From Diphasiastrum complanatum (Eukaryota > Streptophyta > Lycopodiopsida > Lycopodiales > Lycopodiaceae), in contig CM055103.1 of NCBI GenBank assembly GCA_029204225.1, forward strand, positions 26,588,293 through 26,652,292: a DNA stretch of 64,000 nt, given 5' to 3'. Of this stretch, positions 22,216 to 32,442 are shown piece by piece. The first letter of the stretch is position 1, and each line of letters begins with the position of its first letter. Under the pieces are notes generated by a model, which ran no database searches, was not told where the DNA came from, and saw only the letters and a program-made list of their open reading frames with translations. A program made the position numbers and the translations under genes.

Positions 22216-22682
22216 GTATATAATCAATTCTTGCTTGAAAAAGCAATGCAGTACTGTGAATTTCTACAAGGATCAACAACGATTGTCTACAATCCATAAA
22301 AAAGTAGTTTAAAGACAAAACATACCTTTCAATAGAGCACTACACCTTGATGGGCCAGTGCCCTACAACACCTAGTTTTGCCTTTGAAGAAGCCTTGAAT
22401 GACAATTTATCACAAATCACCATTACTTTTGTTAGCCTACCAATCCAAAAAGCAAAAGATACTTCCATTCTTTGCAATGGTGTTCCATAGAAAAACAAAA
22501 AGCAGTAGCTTGCTATCCAGCAATCATACCAATACTTGTTATGGCTTCGAGCTCCTTTGTCATTGTGTTTCACTTCCACAAGCCTTTGTAAGCTCAAAAA
22601 ATGCTAAACCCTACTTGCAATTGGTCATACTAGAGAGAGATAGGGCAAGAGAATGGAACTAGCACAACTACATGTAGAGGCG
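22216..22682. other. Spacer without recognised features
   Basis: AT-rich; only unsupported short frames. Confidence 0.35.
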
Positions 22683-23045
22683 TTTTGCCACGCAAACCCG
22701 TGACTTAGCCGAAATTTTGCCATTTTGTTTAGCGTGGCTCATCCATGCCAACAACTTTCAAGCAACCCTACCAGTCAAAAATGAGTTGACTTTGGGTGTG
22801 GGAGGAGGGAAAAGAATTCTAAATTTTTGGTATGGCAAAACCACGCATGATTGTGCCACACACAAATATTTAAAATCAAATTTTTTTACATATCAGGTTT
22901 TATAAATTGGCGTGGCACAACCACACGTGGCAGAGCCACGAAAAGTGGCTAAATAACAATTTTTTCATGTGATATATAATCTGGAGATTTGCCACACGTG
23001 GCAAAATTAATTTTTTTTTTTGGATTTGCCACGCATGGCAAACAA
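22683..23045. repeat. Cluster of TTTGCCAC/GTGGCAAA palindromes
   Basis: The words TTGCCACGC, GCGTGGC, TGGCAAAACCACGCATG, GGCGTGGCACAACC, ACACGTGGCAGAGCC, TTTGCCACACGTGGCAAA and TTTGCCACGCATGGCAAA all fall within 360 bp in both orientations. The last two are near-perfect 18-bp palindromes. Such subterminal or internal palindromes are typical of DNA-transposon relics, but no terminal repeats or target duplication were identified. Confidence 0.65.
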
Positions 23046-23539
23046 TTGACCTGTGATTTTAAAAATGTCTATTATATGTGATTTTTTTAAAGACTAACTA
23101 ATAGCGCACTAGGTTAGATATCAAATATTTTGAAAATATATTAGTTTTTGTTTTGAATTTGTCAGTTGACATAGTTAGAGGCATAAATTCTCATGTTCTA
23201 TGTGAGCTCTTTTCATAATATTAGTAAGATGACGATGTGAATATATAATTTGCATGATTGTGCATGCTTGAGTGTGATGAATTGCATTGTCAACATTTTG
23301 GACTGAGCAAACGAGCAAAGAAGGAATTCGCAACCAACAGGTGTATATCTAAAACTTTTTTCTTATTTGAAAAGAAAAATCATTTTGACCAGAGTGACGA
23401 TATGATGATATTGATTTTCAATATCGTAAGGATGTTTCAGAAAGAAAATGTTTTTGAAGCATATATAAATGATCAACGTATGCTCACTAATTGTTTTCCT
23501 TTGGTCAATCAATTTTTGCTAGATCTTTAATCTGGCCCA
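23046..23539. other. Spacer; possible gag remnant
   Basis: No motif recognised. An open plus frame at 23258-23530 runs toward the copia fragment that follows and might be decayed gag, but I cannot show it. Confidence 0.3.
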
Positions 23540-24490
23540 TGGTCGAATTCTTCATCATCCCAACCTATGCAGAAACTCTTCTGCAAATACTGTAAGAGGA
23601 CTGGTCATCTCATCAAGGACTGCAGAACACTCAAGTAAAACAATGAAAAGAAGAAGCAGTTCCAACAACAAGCAAATGCTGTCTCAACCAGTCTCACTCG
23701 ATCCAGCATGAAGAGGAGGATAAAGCTGCCTTTATGACCAGAGGATATCGATTCCTAATACCTGGACTTCGGAGCAACTCAGCACGTGACCCATCATCGG
23801 GACTGGTTCCAAGACTACAAGCCTTTCACCCATTTTAAAGTTGTGCAACTTGGAGACAACTCAACTCACTCCATTGAAGGTGAAGGAGCAGTCATGGTTG
23901 AATTTCAGAGCGGTGCTGTTAAATTCCTGTCCAATGTTTTATACATTCCTAACCTTACCAAAAATTTGCTGTCTATAAGCATAATCACTGATTATGGTCG
24001 TAGGGTCGAATTCGATACATAAGGCTGCACTATTCTTGACAAGTCTAGAAAAGTCCTAGCTTATTGTAGAAGATGTGGCTACCTTTACAAATTAAGTCAT
24101 TGTTATTCTACTAGTAGTCAAGTTCTAATTTCTACTTTTGAATCAAATCATTTGCTATGGCATTTCAAACTAGGCCATTTAAATTTTAAAAGTATTCAAG
24201 AAATGTCAAATCAAAACCTAGTGCAAGATATTCCCTCTATTAGCAAATCTGATTCTCCATGCGAAAGCTTTATTATCAGCAAGCATGCTAGAAGTCCATT
24301 TACTTTAGATTTTGTTCATACTTCTACAAATTTGCTAGTGACCTTTGTGGCCCAATGTAGACTCCTTCCACAGGGGGGAGTTCTTTATTTTCTGACTTTT
24401 ATTGATGACTTTTCTAGGAGAACTGCTACTTACTTTTTGAAGAATAAATCTGAGACTTTCAAATTCTTCAAGCAGTTCAAGGTCCGTAGT
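23540..24490 (+). pseudogene. Copia gag-protease-integrase fragment
   Basis: Plus strand: zinc knuckle CKYCKRTGHLIKDC, a protease region with DFGATQHVTHH (DSGAT changed to DFGAT), FLSNVLYIPNLTKNLLSIS, the GAG-pre-integrase finger (LLWHFKLGHLNFKSIQ) and the start of integrase (LYFLTFIDDFSRRTATYF). Stops interrupt it near 23637, 23738, 23757 and 24020. It ends abruptly near 24490 before the second integrase Asp. A family separate from A/B. Confidence 0.85.
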
Positions 24491-26040
24491 CACTAGTGAC
24501 CTCATCAATAAGATCATCAACTAGATCTTCGTCCAATGCCAAAGATGATCCAAAATTGATATTTCTTATCTTGTTGATAAGATTATCAATTGTGCAAGAG
24601 GTTGACATCAATGTACTATTCTACAAGAGAGAAAAAGTACAGAGGTATTAGTCTTTTTTTCAAAAAAATTGTGTATGATAAACACCAATACTAAGCAAAT
24701 AAAATATACCTCCAAAACCACATCAGGCTCCTCAACGTGCTTTTCAAACTTCCACAAATGTTGCACCACAATTCTTCTTGGTCAAATTTTAAATCCTTTG
24801 CATGGCTTACACTCACAATATATCTTTTTGTCGTACTCTTTTTTATACTAATTTCATGTAACAAGCATAAGAATGGTTAGTTTATTGATACAGACAAGAA
24901 TTTGCATGAGAATTAATCTGCTCTCAGATTTTGTATAATTACAAATATATAGTGCCGTCGATTCATGTCGAGGTCGAGTGCCAAAACTTGATGAAGATGA
25001 TGCTCCACTAAGTACTCGATCAATCATTTGTGCTCTTTTTCGTGATTTGCTTTTTTGATAAGCTTCCATCCTTTTTAATTTTTCGAAATCTCATGGAGGC
25101 GTTGTTGCTTTGAGCATTTACAAAAAGAAAATTCATATGCAGCACACAATGATACATGTCCATATCATAAGTACATATTATTTTATAAATAGTACAACAT
25201 AAATACTTGTTTTGGCACATTCCTTCAACAGATGACATATTCGCTATTTGATCGCGATAAAGATATTTAATCTGTAATATATCAACAAGAATATTAAATT
25301 TTATCAAGCACGTGAAATTGACAAAATACAAATTACACACAAGGCATCAACTTTGAGATTAATGATAGACTTCTAACAAGACCAATCGAGCACTGGAGTT
25401 TGCAAAATAACCAAGTCAATCAAGACTAGCTTCAAACTTAGGCTATATTAAGTGCATCTAAATTGACTATGTGGCAATCGCTCCTAGAATCACTATGATC
25501 AAGCAATCAAAACAACCTTAAATGTTTGTAGGATAGCAAATCACTTCACTATTATTCAATTAACTATGTAGATCATCAAAATCACTCAAACATAGATGTT
25601 GCAATTGCAATTCGGTCTTGGAAGAACAATGTGTACTCAAACATTAAAATTGCATCTCGTCAATGAATGTATAAAAAGATCCTCACCAAAATAGTTATAG
25701 ATCAGCTCGGTTCTAAGATCTAGGATTGTCCATGGTTAGAAATAGACCTTAACTCTATCATAAATTGGACTACAAGATCTTGCGCCTTCTTGTGGATGGA
25801 GCTCTGTCCACCATTGCACTTCTCGATTGCTCTTTAATCTTTGACCAAGAATTGACATAAATCCTTGCACAATGCTCCAAAAATTCTATTGAGGTTAGTC
25901 TTGTGACACTGTTTGGTTACCAATTTTGAAAATGTCATTTTGCAACTTTGGCCTAACTAATCACTAGAAAATGGAAATAGCTAGAGGTAAAATTGTAATT
26001 TGAAATAATATGCTCAAGCACTGCTACTAGTATGAGAATA
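24491..26040. other. AT-rich stretch, nothing firmly recognised
   Basis: About 1.5 kb. On the minus strand 24854-25340 has overlapping Lys/Arg/Ser-rich frames (SYQKSKSRKRAQMIDRVLSG) that might be a transposase tail, but I do not recognise the family. Confidence 0.35.
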
Positions 26041-26042
26041 TT

Positions 26043-26396
26043 ATGATTATGTCAAATGGTCGAACAACGTTTTTGAAAGGAGCATACAGGTTGACTGATA
26101 AAGGCCTGTCGATTATGATCGAATCAGCTCCACAATTGACTTGTCTTAATATTAGTCTATGCTCTCTTATTTCAGAAGCAGGAGTTAAAAAATTTACTGA
26201 GAGTTTGGCTTCAAAGTTGAACTCTCTCTCTTTGGAGGGCTACACACACATGAATGGGCTTAGATTACTTCCATCATTGACTAAGCTACAAGAATTGACA
26301 CAATTTTGTTTTGGTAAAGTTGATGGTATAACTAATGATGTCTTGAGTGAGCTTTATGTGCACATTGGTGTGAAACTTAGGATCTATGTCTTTTAG
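26043..26396 (+). pseudogene. Fragment of a RAD7-like leucine-rich-repeat gene
   Basis: The peptide has consecutive LRRs of the cysteine-containing type: GAYRLTDKGLSIMIESAPQL, TCLNISLCSLISEAGVKKF, LNSLSLEGYTHMNGL, ITNDVLSELYVHIG. This resembles plant RAD7/rhp7-like repair-associated LRR proteins. Only about 110 residues remain; the start lacks the upstream part and the frame stops after LRIYVF where another repeat should follow. Conserved coding sequence in a short isolated piece suggests gene-fragment capture by a transposon or a truncated duplicate. The exact family name is my recollection, not a search result. Confidence 0.6.
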
Positions 26397-26866
26397 ATTG
26401 CCTGTAAGTGCTTGAACGCTCTTAATACCCCATACAGTTGGTTAGTTGGCATCTGAGCACCTGCATAAGACTTGCAGGCTTATCTTTTGTCTCTGCACAC
26501 CTGCATGAGACTTGTTTTGTGAAGGCACAATTCATCGTCCAAAGTGGACCTTGAATTGTAAGGATTGCAAATCTTTCGACATTGTTTTTTCATTAAGTAG
26601 TTTTATGGCTGTGGGCGTTTGGCATTTTGTTTATTTAAAACATTTTATCCTATGCTCTAACTGATTCTTGTTGTTATGTTCAATTTCTTTGAAGGTGACT
26701 AGCAAATTCCTTGATGGTCATTCTAATTTCTCAGTTGGAATGATTGGTTTGACCAAATATTTTGACAGGTTTACTAGTATGGACCGGAGGCTATTGCATT
26801 CTGCATTATGTTGGAGAAACTAGTAGAAGAGAGCGGGAAAATTCACCTTGGGGACTTCTACCTGGG
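26397..26866. other. Spacer with a possible further captured fragment
   Basis: The frame near 26795-26865 reads YGPEAIAFCIMLEKLVEESG, then KIHLGDFYLG, coding-like but unidentified. The rest is AT-rich and unrecognised. Confidence 0.3.
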
Positions 26867-26867
26867 C

Positions 26868-27052
26868 TTGATCTGCAAGGCACATAAAAGAACTTAAGTG
26901 AGACCTAGAATTGAGAAGTTTTGTACAACGAGAATTTCCAAGCGCAGGCTACAACATCACCTTGATCTGCAAGGCACATAAAAAAAACTTAAGAGAGAAA
27001 GTGAGACCTAGAACTGAGAAGTTTTGTACAACTAGAATTTCCAAGCGCAGGC
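26868..27052 (+). repeat. Tandem duplication of about 90 bp
   Basis: CTTGATCTGCAAGGCACAT ... TTTCCAAGCGCAGGCTA occurs twice in direct order (about 26868-26950 and 26961-27052) with a few substitutions and an extra AGAGAAA in the second copy. Confidence 0.8.
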
Positions 27053-27175
27053 TATCATGCTCCTGTAGGAAAGCATGTTCTAGAGCCATGGTAAGGACTC
27101 ATGAGCATCTTTAATGCCTTTGGTAGCCTTGATTGCAACTGGATAATAATATGGTTTGTCCCTGTGCCTACATGA

Positions 27176-27553
27176 ATGACAAGGAACGCTTTGCAGCTCT
27201 TGGCTGTTTTCTTAGCCACCATAGTAGGCATCATCACACAGCCGCTTCTTTTAGGTGTTGTAGCTTTGATGGGTTTAGGTGCTTCTATGGTTGGTTCAAC
27301 TAACGATGTTGTCCTTCCCCTGCCACATGAAATGCAATTGGAAGAAGGATTTCTCTCAACTAACGGTGCTGTCCTTCCCCCGCCACATGAAATACAATTT
27401 GAAGAAGGCTTTCTCTTGAGAGAGAGTAAGAATGTTATCTCGAAAAACTCTAGAGAGTTGGATAGTTGTGGTTTCCCAAAAGTTACAACTTCACGTAATG
27501 AGGTTCTAGAAAATCTTAAGTTATCTAGATTAGAACTTGAGAGGAAAATCTAG
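27176..27553 (+). pseudogene. Chimeric frame starting with a dicarboxylate-transporter (DiT1-like) fragment
   Basis: The first 37 residues contain QLLAVFLATIVGIITQPL and VVALMGLGAS. This closely resembles the first membrane segment of the mature chloroplast 2-oxoglutarate/malate translocator (DiT1 family: LLAIFLATIVGIITQPLPLGAVALMGLGAS). After GLGASM the match ends. The frame continues with a 63-bp direct duplication giving TNDVVLPLPHEMQLEEGF then TNGAVLPPPHEIQFEEGF, and then unfamiliar sequence to the stop. An ATG is at 27176. It is a captured gene fragment fused to other DNA; whether it is expressed is unknown. Confidence 0.6.
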
Positions 27554-28367
27554 ACATATTCTAGATTGGGACCTTACTCTGGAATGACAATTTGTGCCAT
27601 GTCTAAAGTAAGGGAATTTTTTGTTTATAATCCTTATATAAACACCGTATGTAAGTTGGAAAAGTCTGGAACTTTCCAGATGGAAAGGACTTTCAAGAAC
27701 AACTCATGTGTCTTTTAAGAATTGTAATACACTCTTATGATATGGTATGGTCTCGAGAATCTGGAGAGTTGAGATTGGTGAATTATAACTCAGATTCTAA
27801 GATATACCTAATCCATAGGAGAGGATTGTGTTCACAATTGATTACCCCGGATGAATAGACAAGATAGTGGAATTATGATAATGATTGGCCATCTTACCAA
27901 ATCAACTATGTTTATTTGGGTAAAGACCAAGTAATTAGAGTATCTTGTTAGGCTTTATAGATTACCAAAGTAGCATTATGAACATTCGCGATTCGAAGTT
28001 CACTGGTCGCTTTTGGTGGCCGTATTTGCTAAACTATAGATGACTCTGAACTTAAAATTCTTCTAATCATTGGTAGTTGCCTTCTTTTATTGAGTATAGG
28101 ACAAGAATCCGATGCATTATGATTGACGAATCATAGTTCATATTCTAGTTATACTTAATCGTTTAAAAGAAGAATTACTCGCATAATCAGAAGATCAGTT
28201 AAGATATGTATTCATATTTTCTTAGAAATCTCCTCGGGGAGGAAGTTATCCTTGATGGAGATTGAGTTATAGTAAGCATTTGGCTACCGGTTATAGCTCG
28301 TGCGTGCTTACGTATAGTTTTAAACCTATATCACCCATGGCAGTAGAGACTTGGGTGTTCAAGTTTC
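27554..28367. other. Spacer of unknown origin
   Basis: AT-rich, with a possible TATA-like TATATAAACA near 27636. No coding motif found. It may include decayed gypsy pol. Confidence 0.35.
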
Positions 28368-28929
28368 AGGATGTAGCGGATTTCCTACAGGATATGCAGG
28401 AAATGCTACGGATTGCACGTGAGAGTGTCTAGTGTACCCAGGATGGGGACCGACATTATGCAAGCCTGAAAAGATCACTGAGAGACTTCCCAATGGGGGA
28501 TTGGGTATTTTTGAAGAATCCCAAAGGATTCGAGTGTAATGCATACCGGCAAGCATTATTAATTGTCCCCTAAAATCTAGAGGACCGTATAAGATCTTGA
28601 AAAAGATCGGATCCTTAGCTTACCAATTGGAACTCCCAGAAGGATCACAAGTGCATCCCGTAATTCACGTAAACCGTCTCAAGAAGAGTCTACGTGAAGG
28701 AGAGCATCTTGGATTTGGAGATCAATGGGACCTGTTGGATTAATCAGTCAGGTGTATCTCATCTTGAGCCCGAATAGATCTTGGATACAAGAACTAAACA
28801 ATTGAAAAATCGTATTGTTACCGAGCATCTGGTTTGATGGAAGGGATGTACAAACGATGATGAATCCTAGGAACAGGAAGGAAGCTTAAGGAGGAACTTC
28901 CCAGTTTTAAGTTTTGAGGATAGAACTTG
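28368..28929 (+). pseudogene. C-terminal end of Ty3/gypsy Pol (integrase tail)
   Basis: Across two frames the plus strand shows the typical gypsy integrase C-terminus: MGDWVFLKNPKGF, SRGPYKILKKIGSLAYQLEL, PEGSQVHPVIHVNRLKKSL, then ILDTRTKQLKNRIVTEHLV (chromodomain-like entry). It ends SLRRNFPVLSFEDRT with a stop at 28927-28929, where such proteins usually end. Stops and at least two frameshifts show decay. The upstream integrase core and RT are missing. Its end overlaps the end of the antisense frame on the other strand by about 23 bases. Confidence 0.82.
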
Positions 28930-31173
28930 AATAAGTACCCTGTGGAAAGTTATGGGCTTTCCATAGCTCCACCATATCAACGTGCAGGGCGAAAGTGAAT
29001 GCAGCACGATAATAGAGCTTTGCTACGCTGATATGGTCATCTTGCGTGCACAGGGGTTTATTGATATCAAAGGCGATTGGGGGTAGCCCTCGATCCCAAA
29101 AACCTTTGAGTTCTATCAGACATGCCACCACGCCACAATTATCCTCAAAATATCTGACGTCGCGATCAGGATTGCCATGGTGCTTCTGGTAGAATACTCG
29201 GCAGTTGGTGACCATGTCTTTGGCTAAGTTGCCGGTATCAACGCCTGTGAGCCCAAAATATTCTATTCTTGACCTTGGTGGCAGGAAATGGTTCTCGCCT
29301 CACTATTGGATAGTAATAAGGATTTGTGCGCATGTAGGAGGGAGCTTCGATATACCGTGCCATTGAGGTCTTACTTTGCAGGAAGAGCTGATGACGCCAG
29401 AGAGGTTGTGGATCCAGGAGTTTGACTGCTTCTTTATGTGTTTGACTCTGGTCCAAATCTGACAGTATGTAGCCACCTTGCTCTTTTGTTGTTGGATATT
29501 TCCTGGCAAACTCCTGAGAGGCGCGCAACTCCTTGTTCGGTTCTATGGGCATGATTCTGTGCCGGATGGTTGGTGCTTCAGAGGCAATCTTGTGTTGAAT
29601 TTGAGGTTCGGATGCAGGAGAGAGAGGAGGCAAGGGGTTAGCTTCAACAATTTGTTGTGACTCAGGAGAAAATTGTCATGGAATGAATGTGGGATTAGTG
29701 GTGTCGAGAGGGTTAGAAGCGGTGGAAGGAAAAAGATAATGTTGGGAGCTGGTACCCCCAGAGCCTGACGGATTGGTTGGTGCTTGAGCTCCTTGCCCCA
29801 GGGGTTGGCCTTGAAATGAGGAGCCTTGGAGGAGGCTGCTGGAATCCTGCTCCATCTCCACCATCTGGTCCATCAAAGTGGTGCCCCGAATCATGGAATT
29901 GGGCGTGCTCTGCATGAACCGACGGTGTCGACTGGACAGCGGCCTTTAAGCATTCTTCCACGGTGGCTATGTGCTTGTTCAAGGCCTCGACAGAAGCAAG
30001 GCATGATTGTTGTAATTTTGAGTGTCGCTCCATCGTGGCTTTCAACTTTTGGGCCAGCGTTTGATAGGCCACCACTGGAATGGCAGTTCCCTAGCTGGTG
30101 GTGTGAAGTCGTTGAAGTCCACCAATTCCAACTGTTCCTTCATAGCGGAACGTGCGGCTTGTACATCTGCTACAACCTCATCCCTTTCGGCTTTGAGGTT
30201 ATCGATGGTATGCTGCATGTTGGATACCTTCAGTTGGAGCTAGTTTTGGAGGTGGAGTAGCATCTGCTATTTTTGCTGATTATAATTTGTGAGGTTCTGG
30301 ATCTGCAGCTGTTGTTGTTTGTTTTCCTCCTCCAACCTTGCTTTTTCTTTCTGAAGATCCGCCATAGCATTATCGTCAAATTGTCGCATAGTATATTGTC
30401 CCCCCAGGGTGCCGAATAGATTGTATCGGAGCTCATTCACCAACCATACCCCTTTTTGGACTGCAAGGGGTAACTGCTCCCAAGGACCAATATCAAGGAG
30501 GGTGCGTGTGCAGTTAGGATACGACATTGGGTTAAAGGGTAGAAAATCAGGAGGAGGGTTAGATGGAGATGTATGAAAGCAGGTGGAGGTGATTGAGGAT
30601 TGATGGGTGAAAGAGGTGGGGGGATACTGCGTCGCGGAGATGCGTGGATTGGGTTAGTGGTGACGGCGGTTGATGGAAGTGCGATTAGTAGTTGTAATGC
30701 AAAATCATCTACGTTGACTGTGGAGTCAAGTAGGGTGGAGATTTGTACAGGTGATGGCTTTTGTGAAATTGTGGAAGTATGTTAAGAGTTAGTGATGGTG
30801 TGGAGGTGGCAGTAAATGGGGATGGTGGTGGGAGTGTGAGAGCAAGTGAGGGAGAGGAGGTTGCCTGTGTGGACGGAACCACGCCCATAGGATCGGAGCC
30901 CGAAGTGTCTCTCACCACTGAGCTACCTGCTGTTACTGCTACTGTTTGCCTGTGTTGCTGGGCCTGGTGAAGTAAGGCCGCCTAATGCTCTAGGACCTCC
31001 TTTGGGACCTGAGAGGGTTTAAGGCTCCCTCCGAATTCAGCATACTCCGTCCCGATGTTGCTAGATAGAATGTCATGAGAGACATCGGCTTCTGTGTTGA
31101 TCACGATAACTCTCTCTCTCTCTCTTTCACGAGGAAGGTCGCGGTTGAAAGCCCTTTTTGAAGTGGCGGCCAT
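28907..31173 (-). pseudogene. Long degraded antisense reading frame behind gypsy pol, unknown function
   Basis: The minus strand carries a coding-like region from an ATG at 31173 (MAATSKRAFNRDLPRERER). It continues through LKPSQVPKEVLEH, a single TAG where CAG is likely, and a Ser/Thr/Pro-rich segment. After a frameshift it reads MSYPNCTRTLLDIGPWEQL, a coiled coil (LQKEKARLEEENKQQQLQIQ; LKATMERHSKLQQ), a Pro/Gly-rich part, DQSQTHKEAVKLLDPQPLWR, and MVTNCRVFYQKHHGNPDRD. The last segment (FTFALHVDMVELWKAHNFP) ends at 28907. It is broken by several shifts. I do not recognise the protein. Its position directly after pol and in opposite orientation recalls the antisense ORFs of the Tat/Grande group of gypsy elements; this link is inference. 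Confidence 0.55.
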
Positions 31174-31746
31174 TTGGTTTCGAGTTTCCCTTAAGCATTT
31201 AGGGTATGGAGACCTAGGTTTTATGCATAACCTTGAAGGTATGATACCTTAGGCATGTAAATTTTGCATGTGAAGGGGAGTGACCAGGGGCTCGATCCTC
31301 ATGTAAGGGGTTCAAAATTTAGCAATTTTGGGAATTGCCAATCAGTTGTAAGGATTCTAAATACATGTTAGATGACCATTGGGGTATCAAATTTTTGACA
31401 GGTTGTAACTTTGATGATAGTTCGAAATGAGATTTCCGAACTCAAGGTACTAGCACCCAGTCAATGGAATTTTGAGTTCCTGGTGCTTAGTTTTTTAAAA
31501 TTTAAACCTTGGTTTAGATATTGTTTCCCAAAATAGGGATTTTCCTAGGAACAATATGCATGTAATAAGACCTTTTTTGCTAGTTAATTGGCTTACATCG
31601 ACGTCTGCCGGTAAGCCCATAATTTGTGTGGAACCTTAGTACCATTGTATTCGTGATCAGGCAATATTAATCAGTTTCTGCTGGAAATTTTTTCGAAGCC
31701 AATCTTGACGGAACGAAGGGAGTGGTACAGTTCTCAGGCATATACC
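31174..31746. other. Spacer between antisense frame and element H
   Basis: No coding motif. It could be the remaining 3' part of the gypsy element, but no LTR was recognised. Confidence 0.35.
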
Positions 31747-32428
31747 TGTAAAAATTACAGCAAATAAGGATCCTAAAACACTTGAAATGATGAGGGAAAC
31801 AATAGATTATGATTTCATAAGATTAGCACAAGTTGAACCATCAAAATCCATCAAAAATCTATGCTTGAACCTCAATAAATGGCCCAAATCCTTGAAGAAG
31901 GCTTCACACGTGTGAAAGTACGGCCTCCCACAGTCTGAGTACTGTACACCAGACCTACATTCAATCCTATAATCATTAGTAATCACAAGTACTCAAACAA
32001 TTATGAACATAGAGAGCAATTGCACCATTATGAGAGAAAAAACATGAAATTGCTTGATTGATTTTGGTGAGATATCATCACCTATATATACATGATCCAT
32101 CACGGTTTTGGGCAGGTATGAGTAGCCCTAAACCTATCCCTAATGCTGATTTTGGTGGATCTTTCATCCCTACCAAGTTAGGGTTGGAATCTTGGAGATC
32201 CCTCAACAATGCAAAAACTACCAAAAATAGCTCCTATTTTTTCTCCCTTGTATCTAAGCATAATTTGGACTCATTCCAAAGGTTCTAACACTTAGGTCTA
32301 CTTGAGAACATCCTTATGAATGGAATCCTATGCTATTTGGCACGCGTGACAAGCCACATCATGACCATCTAACTATTTACAAGTCATATGACCAAAACTA
32401 GTCAAGCTAGAATTGTGAATTTTTAACA
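31747..32428 (-). repeat. 3' LTR of element H (682 bp)
   Basis: On the minus strand it begins TGTTAAAAATTCAC and ends TAATTTTTACA. It contains CACACGTGTG (near 31904) and TATATATA (near 32091), a plausible TATA region. Confidence 0.9.
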
Positions 32429-32440
32429 CTCCTCCTCACT
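32429..32440 (-). promoter_or_regulatory. Polypurine tract of element H
   Basis: Minus strand AGTGAGGAGGAG, between the gag-pol stop codon and the LTR start TGTTAAAA. Confidence 0.85.
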
Positions 32441-32442
32441 AT

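Noticed and set aside
29826-30260. Plus-strand frames of 73 and 144 codons
   Set aside because: They lie opposite the longer antisense frame with coiled-coil and Pro-rich composition and show no recognisable motifs.
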